Source: Roseovarius sp. THAF9 (GTDB taxonomy: Bacteria > Pseudomonadota > Alphaproteobacteria > Rhodobacterales > Rhodobacteraceae). From it: a DNA stretch of 64,000 nt. Made by a program: the position numbers and the translations under genes. This document shows, one piece after another, positions 1 through 8,503 of the stretch. How positions within the stretch are numbered: the stretch's first letter is position 1; each line of letters starts with the position of its first letter. Where the stretch lies: the NCBI RefSeq assembly GCF_009363715.1, contig NZ_CP045404.1, positions 62,001-126,000 on the forward strand, in the 5' to 3' direction. The notes under the pieces were generated by a model. That model was not told where the DNA came from. It saw only the letters and a program-made list of their open reading frames with translations, and ran no database searches.

Positions 1-1
1 C

Positions 2-127
2 AACGGCCGCCCCACCGTCAAGCTGTCGGACAACCCCCGCAAGGCCATGGGGCCCGAAGACCAGATCGACCGCTACAAGCGGGTGTTCGGGGTGGGGGAC
101 CAGGAGGAGATGGAGGTGGTGGTTTGA
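2..127 (+). CDS. pncB: C-terminal end of nicotinate phosphoribosyltransferase (partial)
   Basis: Only the last 41 codons are inside the window; the gene begins upstream of base 1. The reading frame ends at the TGA at 125-127. The tail contains GRPTVKLSDNP followed by a charged stretch and RYKRVFGVGD, which resembles the C-terminus of nicotinate phosphoribosyltransferases, where a VKLS(D/N) motif precedes an xYxRxFG segment. That enzyme converts nicotinate and PRPP to nicotinate mononucleotide in NAD salvage. The next gene starts at a TTG overlapping this stop, so the two are probably translationally coupled. The call rests on a short fragment and could be wrong. Confidence 0.6.
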   Translation, partial: NGRPTVKLSDNPRKAMGPEDQIDRYKRVFGVGDQEEMEVVV

Positions 128-1227
128 CCACCGCCATGCTCACCGGCATCCGCATCATCGAGTTCGAGGGCCTTGGTCCCGCGCCTTTTGCGGCCATGAT
201 GCTGGCCGATCTGGGTGCGGAGGTGACGGCTGTCCAGCGCCCCGGTTCTGCCAATCCCACGATGGGCGAGCACAACATGCTCGACCGGGGCAAGCGGGCC
301 GTGGTGCTGGACCTCAAGGACCCCGGCGACATGGCGGCGGCGAAGGCGCTGGTGAATGAAGCCGATGCGCTGATCGAAGGGTTGCGGCCCGGGGTGATGG
401 AGCGGCTTGGACTGGGGCCGGAAGCGTTTGCGGAGAGTAACCCGACACTTGTGTATGGACGGATGACGGGCTGGGGGCAGGACGGGCCGCGGGCGCATCT
501 GGCGGGGCATGATTATAATTACATCGCCACGGCGGGGGCGCTTTACTATGCTTCGACCCCGGGCGATGTGCCACTGACGCCGCCGACGATCGTGGGAGAT
601 ATCGGGGGCGGGGCGCTGTACCTTGTGGCCGGTATTCTGAGCGGTCTGCTGAACGCGCAGCGAACAGGACAGGGCACGGTGGTGGATGCTGCGATCACCG
701 ACGGGTCGGCGCATATGATGGCGCTGTTCATGGCGATGGCGGGCGGTGGGAACCTGTCGCAGACGCGCGGTGAGAGCCTGCTGGATGCGCCGCCCTGGGG
801 GCGGACATACGTTTGTGCCGACGGGCGGTACCTGTCGGTGCAATGCCTTGAGCCGCAGTTCTATGCGCTATTTCTGGATCTTCTTGGGCTGGATGACGAT
901 CCACTCTTCGGGGCGCAGTACGATCGGGCACAGTGGCCGGAGCAGACGGCGCGGCTGGCGGCGTTGTTTGCGGCGCAGCCGGTTGGTCATTGGGCCGCAC
1001 TGTTCGAGGGGTCGGACGCCTGTGTCGCGCCTGTGCTGAGCCCGTGGGAGGCGGCGGAGGATCCGCATATCGCCGCGCGCGCGATCTGGCACGCGGGCGA
1101 GGGCGGGTTGCAACCGGCTCCGGCGCCGCGGTTTGATGGGCAGCCGCTGGCGCCGAACCCGGTACCGGCGCGGGGGCAGGATACCGAAGCCGTGCTGGAC
1201 GGTCTGCGGGCGCGCGGGCTGATCTGA
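124..1227 (+). CDS. CaiB/BaiF family protein, likely alpha-methylacyl-CoA racemase
   Basis: A 367-residue class III CoA-transferase-fold protein. The N-terminus carries the family signature GLGPAPFAAMMLADLGAEV. A His-Asp pair lies at residues 129-130 (AGHDYNY) and an Asp at 159 (GDIGGG), the same 30-residue His-to-Asp spacing as the catalytic H126/D156 of Mycobacterium MCR. This favours alpha-methylacyl-CoA racemase (2R/2S epimerisation of branched acyl-CoAs) over a true CoA-transferase. I chose the TTG at 124 because GGAGG at 112-116 sits seven bases upstream and TTGA overlaps the stop of the preceding gene. The ATG at 136 is the alternative but is poorly spaced from a Shine-Dalgarno sequence. 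Confidence 0.85.
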   Translation: MTTAMLTGIRIIEFEGLGPAPFAAMMLADLGAEVTAVQRPGSANPTMGEHNMLDRGKRAVVLDLKDPGDMAAAKALVNEADALIEGLRPGVMERLGLGPEAFAESNPTLVYGRMTGWGQDGPRAHLAGHDYNYIATAGALYYASTPGDVPLTPPTIVGDIGGGALYLVAGILSGLLNAQRTGQGTVVDAAITDGSAHMMALFMAMAGGGNLSQTRGESLLDAPPWGRTYVCADGRYLSVQCLEPQFYALFLDLLGLDDDPLFGAQYDRAQWPEQTARLAALFAAQPVGHWAALFEGSDACVAPVLSPWEAAEDPHIAARAIWHAGEGGLQPAPAPRFDGQPLAPNPVPARGQDTEAVLDGLRARGLI

Positions 1228-1324
1228 CGGCGCCGGACATACGCATTCGTATGGTATTCCGAGCTTGATCCAGGGGGCTTGCCGCGCGAGGTCCCGGGTC
1301 AGGCCCGGGACGGGGCGTGCGGTC

Positions 1325-1672
1325 TCATCCGCCGTGGACTTGCTTGCTGTCGTCTGGCGCCTCGTCGCGCTCGAACATGCCGTAGTCGCGGATGACCGAC
1401 ACGACGCGCAGGCGGTAATCGTCGAACATGATCTCGCGGCCTGCGCGCTGGGCGCCGCGGTGGGCCTCAAGCCGGCGCCATTCGTCCAGAGCGGCCTCGT
1501 CGCGCCAAAAGCTGAGGGACAGCAGCTTTTCCGGGTTCACCAGGCTTTGAAAGCGTTCCACCGAGATGAAGCCGTCGATGCCTTCCGCAAGCGGTTTCAT
1601 CTTGGCGGCCATGTCGAGATAGGCGTCTTTTTGATCCGGGTGCGGCATGACCTCGAAGATGACGGCGATCAT
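1325..1672 (-). CDS. Antibiotic biosynthesis monooxygenase (ABM) domain protein
   Basis: A 115-residue protein beginning MIAVIFEVMPHPDQK, with the ferredoxin-like ABM pattern: an N-terminal strand, a helix with MKPLAEGIDGF, and a later LSFWRDEAALDEWRR segment. Family members are small dimeric heme-degrading or quinone-forming monooxygenases, but many are uncharacterised, so no substrate is assigned. The ATG at 1672 overlaps the stop of the upstream NIPSNAP gene (ATGA) and is preceded by AAGGAG, so the two genes form a coupled pair. They diverge from the ArsR-like regulator at 2067, which may control them. Confidence 0.8.
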   Translation of the reverse strand: MIAVIFEVMPHPDQKDAYLDMAAKMKPLAEGIDGFISVERFQSLVNPEKLLSLSFWRDEAALDEWRRLEAHRGAQRAGREIMFDDYRLRVVSVIRDYGMFERDEAPDDSKQVHGG

Positions 1673-1995
1673 TTGGTGTCTCCTTGCTGCGGTGTCGAGA
1701 CACATTTCAGGAAGGTGCGGTCCTCGCGCAAGAGGAACTTCTCGGATTGTGCGAAGGCGTAATTATCGCGACCCAATGGATCTGCGGCGAGGCAGGCGCG
1801 GTAGGCTTCGTATTCAGCCAGGCTGGGGATGTTGTAGATGCCGAAGGCCAGCGTAGAGGAGCCTTCGTGCGGGGCGAAATAGCCGATGAGGTCGGCGCCA
1901 CAGCGCGGGATGGCGGTGCCCCAGTTGCGCGCGTAATGAGCGAACTGGGCGTGTTTCGTGGGATCGATGTGGTAGCGGATGATGCAGGTCAGCAT
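1669..1995 (-). CDS. NIPSNAP family protein
   Basis: A 108-residue protein beginning MLTCIIRYHIDPTKHAQF. The sequence has the NIPSNAP layout: a strand, a tyrosine-rich helix, the central GADLIGYFAPHEG segment, and a late SLAEYEAYRACLAADP helix. NIPSNAP proteins share the dimeric alpha-beta barrel fold with ABM proteins; their bacterial role is unknown. The gene is first in a two-gene minus-strand unit with the ABM gene (4-bp ATGA overlap). Its start lies about 70 bp from the ArsR-like gene, so both promoters share one short divergent region. Confidence 0.82.
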   Translation of the reverse strand: MLTCIIRYHIDPTKHAQFAHYARNWGTAIPRCGADLIGYFAPHEGSSTLAFGIYNIPSLAEYEAYRACLAADPLGRDNYAFAQSEKFLLREDRTFLKCVSTPQQGDTK

Positions 1996-2066
1996 GGGTG
2001 TCTCCTTTGGGATCGCCCCTGTTGTAGCGGATGGACGGGGCGTAATGGTTCGGCTAGTGTCGAACT

Positions 2067-2762
2067 ATGAAGGACGGTCCTGATATTTCCCGCGTTGCCG
2101 CGCTGATCGGAGATCCGGCGCGGGCCAACATGCTGACCGCGCTGATCAGCGGGATGGCTTTGACCGCGAGCGAGCTGGCGGCGGAGGCGGGGGTGACGTT
2201 GCAGACGGCCTCGGCGCATCTGTCGAAGCTCGAGGCGGGCGGGCTGATCTCGCTGCGGCGCGAAGGGCGGCACAAGTATTTCCGGCTGGCCGGTGACGAG
2301 GTGGCGCATGTGCTGGAGGCGCTGATGGGGCTGGCCGCGGGGACCGGCGCGTTGCGGACGCGGCCCGGGCCACGAGACCCTGAGATGCGCAAGGCGCGGG
2401 TCTGTTACAACCATCTGGCCGGAGACATGGGAACGCAGATGTATGATGCGCTGCTGGCGCGGGGGGTTCTGTGGCAGAGTGGCGAGGCGCTTGAACTGAC
2501 GGACGCGGGACGAGGTTTCGTGACAGGGTTCGGGATCGACCTGGACGGGTTGCCGAAATCACGGGCGCCGCTGTGCCGCGATTGCCTGGACTGGTCGGAG
2601 CGACGCTCGCATCTGGCGGGGCAACTTGGACGGGCGATGTTGAGCCGGATCGAGGCATTGGGCTGGGCCACCCGTGTGAAAGGAACGCGGGTGGTGCGTT
2701 TTTCGCCGGACGGCGCGGCGGCGTTTGCGGAGGTGTTTGGCGGGGGCCTGCACCATCGGTGA
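2067..2762 (+). CDS. ArsR/SmtB-type winged-helix regulator with C-terminal extension
   Basis: A 231-residue protein. Residues 1-95 form an ArsR-type winged helix: IGDPARANMLTAL, then LTASELAAEAGVTLQTASAHL as recognition helix, then LISLRREGRHKYFRLA as wing. A second half of about 130 residues contains a conserved-looking CRDCLDWSERR segment that might bind metal or a ligand; this longer form is common in alphaproteobacterial ArsR regulators of unknown signal. No classic arsenic metal-site cysteines are seen in the recognition helix. Divergence from the NIPSNAP/ABM pair suggests local control of that pair (inference). Confidence 0.82.
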   Translation: MKDGPDISRVAALIGDPARANMLTALISGMALTASELAAEAGVTLQTASAHLSKLEAGGLISLRREGRHKYFRLAGDEVAHVLEALMGLAAGTGALRTRPGPRDPEMRKARVCYNHLAGDMGTQMYDALLARGVLWQSGEALELTDAGRGFVTGFGIDLDGLPKSRAPLCRDCLDWSERRSHLAGQLGRAMLSRIEALGWATRVKGTRVVRFSPDGAAAFAEVFGGGLHHR

Positions 2763-2786
2763 GGGGCGCGTGGGTTTTCACCCACC
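2762..2786 (+). repeat. 25-bp hairpin repeat, copy 1
   Basis: An exact 25-bp sequence also present at 18209-18233. Its core GTGGGT-TTTC-ACCCAC (2770-2785) is a perfect 6-bp hairpin. It starts at the last base of the ArsR-like gene's stop codon and runs in the sense direction. The continuing bases CCTAC make the reverse complement read GTAGGGTGGG and so on, a pattern I remember from dispersed hairpin repeats in other genomes. Confidence 0.7.
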
Positions 2787-2854
2787 CTACCCGCTCGGAC
2801 CGGTTGCGCGTAGGTGCGGATGAGGCCGTGCCGGTCGGGTTCTGGGGTGCCTCC

Positions 2855-2882
2855 GGCGGGAGTATTTGGGGAACAGTGAAAG
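2855..2882 (+). repeat. 28-bp sense-strand 3' element, copy A
   Basis: GGCGGGAGTATTT, two bases, then GGAACAGTGAAAG. This aligns without gaps to five other copies in the window at 18274, 29714, 31838, 49812 and 49989. It lies 3' of the ArsR-like gene in the sense orientation. The preceding CTCC with GGGAG can form a tiny stem followed by TATTT. Confidence 0.6.
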
Positions 2883-2936
2883 CCGTGGGCATCGGTCCAG
2901 ATTGCGGAGCCGATGAGGCCAGTGTAGAGTTTTCTG

Positions 2937-4394
2937 ATGGCCATATCGGTGGAAAGCTTTTTCCTGTCGCCCGAGGCGGAGGGGACGTTGCAGGCGCAGA
3001 TCCAGCAGATGATCGCGCAGGGCATCCTGTCGGGGCGGTTCCGCAAGGGCGAGAAGCTGCCCTCTTCGCGCAGGATGGCCGAGCATCTGGGGGTGAGCCG
3101 GATCACGGTGACGCTGGCCTATACCGAGTTGCAGGCCAACGACTATCTGGAGAGCCGGGACCGCTCGGGGTATTTCGTGTCGCAGAACGCGCCTGAGCCG
3201 CCTGCGTTCACGCCCAGTGCGGCGAAGGGCGACGTGATCGACTGGGGGCGGGCGATCGGGCGGCGGTACACGGGCGGAGCGACGCCGGAAAAGCCGAGGG
3301 ATTGGTCGGAGTATCCTTATCCATTCATTTTCGGGCAGACCGATCCGAGCCTGTTCGATCACGCGAGCTGGCGCCATTGTGCGCTGCGCGCGCTGGGGCA
3401 GAAAGAGTTCCAGGCGCTGGCGGCGGATGCCTATGACCAGGACGATCCGAAGCTGATCGAGTTCATTGCGCGGCACACCCTGCCGCGGCGGGGGATTTTG
3501 GCAGAGCCGGGGGAGATCCTGCTGACGATGGGGGCGCAGAATGCGCTTTGGCTGACGGCACAGGTGCTGTTGACACAGCGGCGGACGGCGGCGGTGGAGG
3601 AGCCTTGTTACCACGCGCTGCGTGATATCCTGACCCAGTCGCGCTGTCACATGGCGCCGGTGCCGGTGGATCGTGACGGGCTGCGGCCGCAGGATTTGCC
3701 GGAGCGGGCGGACGTGATTTTCACCACGCCGAGCCACCAGGCGCCGACCAATGCGACGATGCCGCTGGACCGGCGGCAGGACCTGCTGGCCCGCGCGCGG
3801 GAGATGGAGGCGCTGATCGTCGAGGACGATTACGAGTTCGAGATCAGCTTTCTGCGCGCCCCGCTGCCGTCGCTGAAATCGCTCGATACGGATGGGCGGG
3901 TGATTTACGTCGGCAGCTTTTCCAAGTCGATCTTTCCGGGGCTGCGGCTGGGGTATCTTGTCGGGCCGCAGGCGTTCATCCGCGAGGCGCGGGCGCTGCG
4001 GGCCAGCGTGCTGCGGCATCCGCCGGGGCATGTTCAGCGGACCACGGCCTATTTTCTGAGCCTGGGGCATTACGACAGCCTGATCCGGCGGATCGGCAAG
4101 GCTTATGCGCGGCGGCGGCAGGTGATGGAAGCGGCCCTGGAAGATCACGGGCTGGGCGTGGAAGGGCGCGGGGCGTTCGGCGGAAGCTCGATCTGGATGC
4201 GGGCGGCGGAGGGGGTGGATACCGAGGATCTTGCGCGCCGGTTGCAAGCCCGGGGCGTTCTGATCGAGCCGGGACGGCCGTTTTTCGAGGCCGCGCGGGC
4301 GCCGCGCAACTTCTATCGATTGGCCTATTCCTCGATTCCCTCGGAGCGGATCGCGGACGGGATCGGGATACTGGCAAATGAGCTGAGGTCTTAA
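2937..4394 (+). CDS. tauR: MocR-type (GntR HTH plus aminotransferase) regulator, likely TauR
   Basis: A 485-residue two-domain regulator. Residues 1-80 are a GntR winged helix with PSSRRMAEHLGVSRITVTLAY. From about residue 110 there is a fold-type I aminotransferase domain with LLTMGAQNALWL, IVEDDYEFE and the PLP-lysine segment SFSKSIFPGLRLGY. Regulators of this class (MocR, PdxR, GabR, TauR) use the domain to sense ligands through PLP. Its position directly before xsc in the same direction matches TauR, the taurine-dependent activator described in Rhodobacter capsulatus. Taurine as effector is inferred from context, supported by TauR-like repeats near xsc and tpa. Confidence 0.85.
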   Translation: MAISVESFFLSPEAEGTLQAQIQQMIAQGILSGRFRKGEKLPSSRRMAEHLGVSRITVTLAYTELQANDYLESRDRSGYFVSQNAPEPPAFTPSAAKGDVIDWGRAIGRRYTGGATPEKPRDWSEYPYPFIFGQTDPSLFDHASWRHCALRALGQKEFQALAADAYDQDDPKLIEFIARHTLPRRGILAEPGEILLTMGAQNALWLTAQVLLTQRRTAAVEEPCYHALRDILTQSRCHMAPVPVDRDGLRPQDLPERADVIFTTPSHQAPTNATMPLDRRQDLLARAREMEALIVEDDYEFEISFLRAPLPSLKSLDTDGRVIYVGSFSKSIFPGLRLGYLVGPQAFIREARALRASVLRHPPGHVQRTTAYFLSLGHYDSLIRRIGKAYARRRQVMEAALEDHGLGVEGRGAFGGSSIWMRAAEGVDTEDLARRLQARGVLIEPGRPFFEAARAPRNFYRLAYSSIPSERIADGIGILANELRS

Positions 4395-4410
4395 GGCCAG
4401 TTGGGTCCAT
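4391..4410 (-). promoter_or_regulatory. Candidate TauR site pair at the tauR-xsc junction
   Basis: TTAAGGCCAG (4391-4400) is the reverse complement of CTGGCCTTAA, nine of ten matches to the CTGGACYTAA repeat known for R. capsulatus TauR. The next ten bases, TTGGGTCCAT, give a weaker second match. The site overlaps the tauR stop codon. Confidence 0.35.
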
Positions 4411-4523
4411 GGCGCAGAACCGCACGAACGCCTTGTTCAAAAGGTTGAAAAGAGGTTTGGCCAGATATGGTGTGGTTCCATATTACAAATTTCTGAGACC
4501 AAAAGTCTCAATAAAAATGACCT

Positions 4524-4556
4524 CTGGCTATAGTATGCAGCAGGATCTGGCCCTAG
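4524..4556 (+). promoter_or_regulatory. Candidate TauR direct repeat upstream of xsc
   Basis: CTGGCTATAG (4524-4533) and CTGGCCCTAG (4547-4556) are direct repeats with a 23-bp period, the same period as the pair upstream of tpa. TATAGT at 4529-4534 could be a -10 box with a poor -35, as expected of an activator-dependent promoter. Just upstream is the perfect inverted repeat TGAGAC-N5-GTCTCA (4494-4510). Confidence 0.4.
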
Positions 4557-4638
4557 AATGGGGCTGACTGCGAGGGTAGCTTCCCTTCAAACCGCGCCGG
4601 GGGAGGACCGGCCTTTTCCATTGTTCAGGAGCACTGTC

Positions 4639-6417
4639 ATGAAGATGACCACCGAAGAAGCCTTTGTCAAAACGCTGCAACGCCACGGAATCCAGCATGC
4701 GTTCGGGATCATCGGGTCTGCGATGATGCCGATTTCGGACCTCTTTCCGAAGGCCGGGATCACGTTCTGGGACTGTGCGCACGAAGGCAGCGCGGGGATG
4801 ATGGCCGATGGCTATACCCGGGCGACCGGCAAGATGAGCATGATGATCGCGCAGAATGGGCCGGGCATCACCAACTTCGTCACCGCCGTGAAGACCGCCT
4901 ACTGGAACCACACGCCGCTGCTGTTGGTGACGCCGCAGGCGGCGAACAAGACGATTGGCCAGGGCGGGTTCCAGGAAGTCGAGCAGATGAAGCTGTTCGA
5001 AGATATGGTGGCCTATCAGGAAGAGGTGCGCGACCCGACGCGCGTGGCCGAGGTGCTGGCGCGGGTGATTTCCCAAGCCAAGCGCCTGTGCGGGCCGGCG
5101 CAGATCAACATCCCGCGCGATTTCTGGACGCAGGTAGTGGATATCGAGATTCCCAGTGCGATCGAGTTCGAGGTGAGCCCGGGTGGCAGCAACTCGGTGG
5201 CCGAGGCGGCCGCGCTGCTGAGCGAGGCCAAGAACCCGGTGATCCTGAACGGTGCGGGCGTCGTCTTGTCGAAAGGCGGGATCGCGGCGTCGATGGAACT
5301 GGCCGAGCGGCTGACCGCGCCGGTCTGCGTGGGCTATCAGCACAACGATGCCTTCCCCGGTTCGCACCCGCTGTTCGCCGGACCGCTCGGGTATAACGGC
5401 AGCAAGGCGGGGATGGAGCTGATCAAGGACGCAGACGTGGTGCTGTGCCTTGGGACGCGGTTGAACCCGTTTTCGACCCTGCCGGGCTATGGCATGGAAT
5501 ACTGGCCTGCCGACGCCAAGATCATCCAGGTGGATATCAACCCCAACCGGATCGGCCTGACCAAGAAGGTGACCGTGGGGATCGTGGGCGATGCGGCCAA
5601 GGTGGCGCAGGGCATCCTGAAGAATCTGGGCGAGACCGCCGGGGATGAGGGGCGCGACGCGCGCAAGGCGAAGATTGCCGAGACCAAGAGCAAATGGGCG
5701 CAGCAGCTTGCCAGCATGGACCACGAGGATGACGACCCCGGCACCACCTGGAACGAACGGGCGCGCAAGGACAAGCCCGACTGGATGAGCCCGCGCATGG
5801 CGTGGCGGGCCATCCAAGGCGCGCTGCCGCGGAATGCGATCATCTCTTCGGACATCGGCAACAACTGTGCCATCGGGAACGCGTACCCTGATTTCGACGA
5901 GGGGCGGAAATACCTGGCGCCGGGGCTTTTTGGCCCCTGTGGCTATGGCCTGCCCGCCATTGTCGGCGCCAAGATCGGGTGTCCGGATGTGCCCGTGGTG
6001 GGATTTGCCGGGGACGGCGCGTTCGGCATTGCGGTCAACGAGCTGACGGCCATTGGCCGGAGCGAGTGGCCGGGGATCACGCAGATCGTGTTCCGCAACT
6101 ACCAGTGGGGGGCGGAGAAGCGGAACTCGACCCTGTGGTTCGACGACAATTTCGTGGGCACCGAGCTGGATGACGATGTCAGCTATGCCGGGATCGCCAA
6201 TGCCTGCGGGCTGAAAGGTGTCGTGGCGCGGACCATGGACGAGCTGACCGATGCGCTGAACACCGCGATCAAGGAGCAGATGGAGAACGGGACGACCACG
6301 CTGATCGAGGCGATGATCAACCAGGAACTGGGCGAACCGTTCCGCCGGGACGCCATGAAGAAGCCGGTGGAAGTGGCCGGGATCAGCGCCGACGACATGG
6401 TCGAGCAGGCGGTCTGA
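4639..6417 (+). CDS. xsc: Sulfoacetaldehyde acetyltransferase
   Basis: A 592-residue thiamine diphosphate enzyme of the acetolactate-synthase superfamily, the usual length for Xsc. It cleaves sulfoacetaldehyde with phosphate to acetyl phosphate and sulfite in the cytoplasm. Visible features are the N-terminal FGIIGSAMMPISDLF, the cofactor-activating glutamate in CAHEGSAGMMADGYTR, and the C-terminal ThDP motif GDGAFGIAVNEL followed by FRNYQWGAEKRN, typical of Xsc. I chose the ATG at 4639, preceded by CAGGAG; an in-frame ATG at 4558 would add a non-homologous leader. It follows tauR and precedes pta and ackA, the classical order in roseobacters. Confidence 0.96.
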   Translation: MKMTTEEAFVKTLQRHGIQHAFGIIGSAMMPISDLFPKAGITFWDCAHEGSAGMMADGYTRATGKMSMMIAQNGPGITNFVTAVKTAYWNHTPLLLVTPQAANKTIGQGGFQEVEQMKLFEDMVAYQEEVRDPTRVAEVLARVISQAKRLCGPAQINIPRDFWTQVVDIEIPSAIEFEVSPGGSNSVAEAAALLSEAKNPVILNGAGVVLSKGGIAASMELAERLTAPVCVGYQHNDAFPGSHPLFAGPLGYNGSKAGMELIKDADVVLCLGTRLNPFSTLPGYGMEYWPADAKIIQVDINPNRIGLTKKVTVGIVGDAAKVAQGILKNLGETAGDEGRDARKAKIAETKSKWAQQLASMDHEDDDPGTTWNERARKDKPDWMSPRMAWRAIQGALPRNAIISSDIGNNCAIGNAYPDFDEGRKYLAPGLFGPCGYGLPAIVGAKIGCPDVPVVGFAGDGAFGIAVNELTAIGRSEWPGITQIVFRNYQWGAEKRNSTLWFDDNFVGTELDDDVSYAGIANACGLKGVVARTMDELTDALNTAIKEQMENGTTTLIEAMINQELGEPFRRDAMKKPVEVAGISADDMVEQAV

Positions 6418-6499
6418 GACGTCGCAAACCTGTCGCCTCGCGGGCATAACGTGCCACGCGGGGCCGATCAGGGCCCTGGACAGAGTGACAGGACAAGAC

Positions 6500-7432
6500 A
6501 TGACAGACCGATATCCCTTTCTCGCCGCGAGTGAGCCCAAGTGCCCGCCTTCATTGTTGACGCGGGCGCAGGCGTTGCCGCGGCCGCGCGTGGCACTGGT
6601 GAATGCCGGGGCGCCGAACCCGTTGCAGGGCATCCGCGAGGCGGCCGAGGCCGGGCTGGCCGATCCGGTGCTGATCGGGGACAACGACAAGATCAAGGCC
6701 ACGGCGGCGGAGATCGGGTGGGATATCGCGGGCTTGCCGCTCATTCACGCGCCGAAGGAGACCGCCGCGCCGGTGGCCGCCGAGATGGCGCGCGCGGGCG
6801 AGGTGGGCGCGATCATGAAAGGGCAGATTCACACGTCGACCTTCCTGAAAGGGTTGCTGCCGTCGGCGGCTGGGCTGCGCGAAAAGGGGACGCGGTGTGG
6901 GCATGTATTTCACATCACGATGCCGGGGTCGGAGCGGCCCTTGCTGTTAACCGATGCGGCGCTGAACGTGGACCCGGACGTGGAGACGCGGCAGGCGTGC
7001 CTGAGCCATGCGGTGATGCTGGCCTACAAGCTGGGGATCGAGCGGCCCAAGGCGGGGATTCTCGCCCCGACAGAGGACCCGATCCCGACCGTGCCGAACA
7101 CGGTTGAAGCGGTCGAGATCGCGGAGTGGGCCAAGGGCGCGCTGCCGGGTGCGGTGGTGCAGGGGCCGATGGCGATGGACTTGATCCTGTCGAAGGCGGC
7201 AGCGGAGGCGAAGAACTACGAGTCCGAGGTGTCGGGCGATGCCGACATCATGCTGACGCCAAACATCACCACGGGCAACGCGCTGTTCAAGCTGATGTCG
7301 TTCGGCATGGGGTGCTGCTGTGCTGGCGTGGTGTTGGGCGCGAAGGTGCCGATATTGCTGACCAGCCGGGCGCAGGGCGCGGAGGAACGCATCGCCTCGG
7401 CGGCGCTGGGCGTGATCGGGGGGGCGGCATGA
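6500..7432 (+). CDS. pta: Phosphate acetyltransferase (short form)
   Basis: A 310-residue PTA/PTB-family enzyme that transfers the acetyl group of acetyl phosphate to CoA. Only the catalytic domain is present, without the N-terminal DRTGG/regulatory part of E. coli Pta, as is usual for Pta encoded next to xsc. Recognisable segments are ALVNAGAPNPLQGIREAAE at the start, ADIMLTPNITTGNALFKL near residue 245, and a C-terminal VPILLTSRAQGAEERIAS. It sits 82 bp after xsc. I chose the ATG at 6500 over the GTG at 6485 because AGGAC lies just upstream. Its stop overlaps the ackA start (ATGA), so the two are coupled. Confidence 0.93.
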   Translation: MTDRYPFLAASEPKCPPSLLTRAQALPRPRVALVNAGAPNPLQGIREAAEAGLADPVLIGDNDKIKATAAEIGWDIAGLPLIHAPKETAAPVAAEMARAGEVGAIMKGQIHTSTFLKGLLPSAAGLREKGTRCGHVFHITMPGSERPLLLTDAALNVDPDVETRQACLSHAVMLAYKLGIERPKAGILAPTEDPIPTVPNTVEAVEIAEWAKGALPGAVVQGPMAMDLILSKAAAEAKNYESEVSGDADIMLTPNITTGNALFKLMSFGMGCCCAGVVLGAKVPILLTSRAQGAEERIASAALGVIGGAA

Positions 7433-8487
7433 TACTGGTCGTCAATGCCGGGTCGTCCTCGATCAAGGTGGAGCTGTTCACGCCTGCGCTGGAATCGGTT
7501 CTGTCGGGATCGTTGACCGAGATCGGCGGACAGGGGCGGCTGAGCCTTGGGGGTGAGACGCAGGGCGTTTCGGTTGCAGACCATACGGCAGCGTTGGGTT
7601 TGATTCTCGAGCGGCTGGAAGCGGCGGGGCATCCGGTGTCGTCGCTGATCGCGGCGGGGCACCGCGTGGTGCATGGCGGGGCGCATCTGACGGCGCCGGA
7701 ACGGCTGACCGAGGAAGTGATCGCAAAGATCGAGGCGGTGGTGCCGCTGGCGCCGCTGCACAATCCGCATAACCTGTCGGGGGTGCGGGCCTTGGCTAAG
7801 CTGGCGCCGGACCTGCCGCAATTCGCCAGTTTCGATACGGCATTTCATGCGACGAACCCGCAGGTCGCCGTCACCTATGCCCTGCCGCAGGCGGAGCGGG
7901 ACAAGGGCATAAGGCGCTACGGATTTCACGGGCTTTCCTATGCCGGGATGGTGGCGCAGTTCGGGGATGACCTGCCCCGGCGTCTGCTGGGGCTGCATCT
8001 TGGCAACGGGGCCAGCCTGTGCGCCATGGTCGAGGGCAAGTCGGTGGCGAACTCGATGGGGTATTCGCCACTGGATGGGTTGGTAATGGGCACGCGGACG
8101 GGATGTATCGACGGGATGGCGGTGCTGCGTCTGGCCGAAGATCATGGGATCGAGAAAGCCGGCACGATCCTGAACAAGGAAAGCGGGCTGAAGGGGCTGG
8201 CCGGCACGAATGACATGGCCACGCTTCTGAGCCGCGAGGATGAGGATGCGCGGTTCGCGGTGGAGCATTTCTGCTACTGGGCGGCGCGGCAGGCCGGGTC
8301 GGCAATTGCCGCGATGCATGGCGTGGATGCCGTGGCCTTTACAGGGGGGATCGGCGAGAATGCCGGAACCATACGCGACCGTATCATGGATCATCTGACC
8401 TGGCTGGGAGAGATCCCGGTGCACGTGGTGCCCGCTGATGAGGAACGGCAGATTGCGCGGGATGTGGTCGGGCTTTTGCCCGGCTGA
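7429..8487 (+). CDS. ackA: Acetate kinase
   Basis: A 352-residue member of the acetate/propionate kinase family, shorter than the roughly 400 residues usual for AckA but with the motifs intact: MILVVNAGSSSIK at the N-terminus, RRYGFHGLSY in the middle, LHLGNGASLCA (phosphate binding), and FTGGIGENAGTIR (ADP binding) near the C-terminus. It interconverts acetyl phosphate plus ADP with acetate plus ATP, giving an ATP-yielding outlet for the Xsc product beside Pta. The start at 7429 overlaps the pta stop by four bases. The alternative of a propionate or butyrate kinase is less likely given the xsc-pta context. Confidence 0.92.
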   Translation: MILVVNAGSSSIKVELFTPALESVLSGSLTEIGGQGRLSLGGETQGVSVADHTAALGLILERLEAAGHPVSSLIAAGHRVVHGGAHLTAPERLTEEVIAKIEAVVPLAPLHNPHNLSGVRALAKLAPDLPQFASFDTAFHATNPQVAVTYALPQAERDKGIRRYGFHGLSYAGMVAQFGDDLPRRLLGLHLGNGASLCAMVEGKSVANSMGYSPLDGLVMGTRTGCIDGMAVLRLAEDHGIEKAGTILNKESGLKGLAGTNDMATLLSREDEDARFAVEHFCYWAARQAGSAIAAMHGVDAVAFTGGIGENAGTIRDRIMDHLTWLGEIPVHVVPADEERQIARDVVGLLPG

Positions 8488-8503
8488 GCGCATGGAATTT
8501 TCA

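Noticed and set aside
4528..6744. 738-codon minus-strand open frame opposite xsc and the start of pta
   Set aside because: It is an antisense shadow caused by high GC at third codon positions. The product is arginine/histidine-rich without domain features, and the plus strand encodes the complete Xsc.
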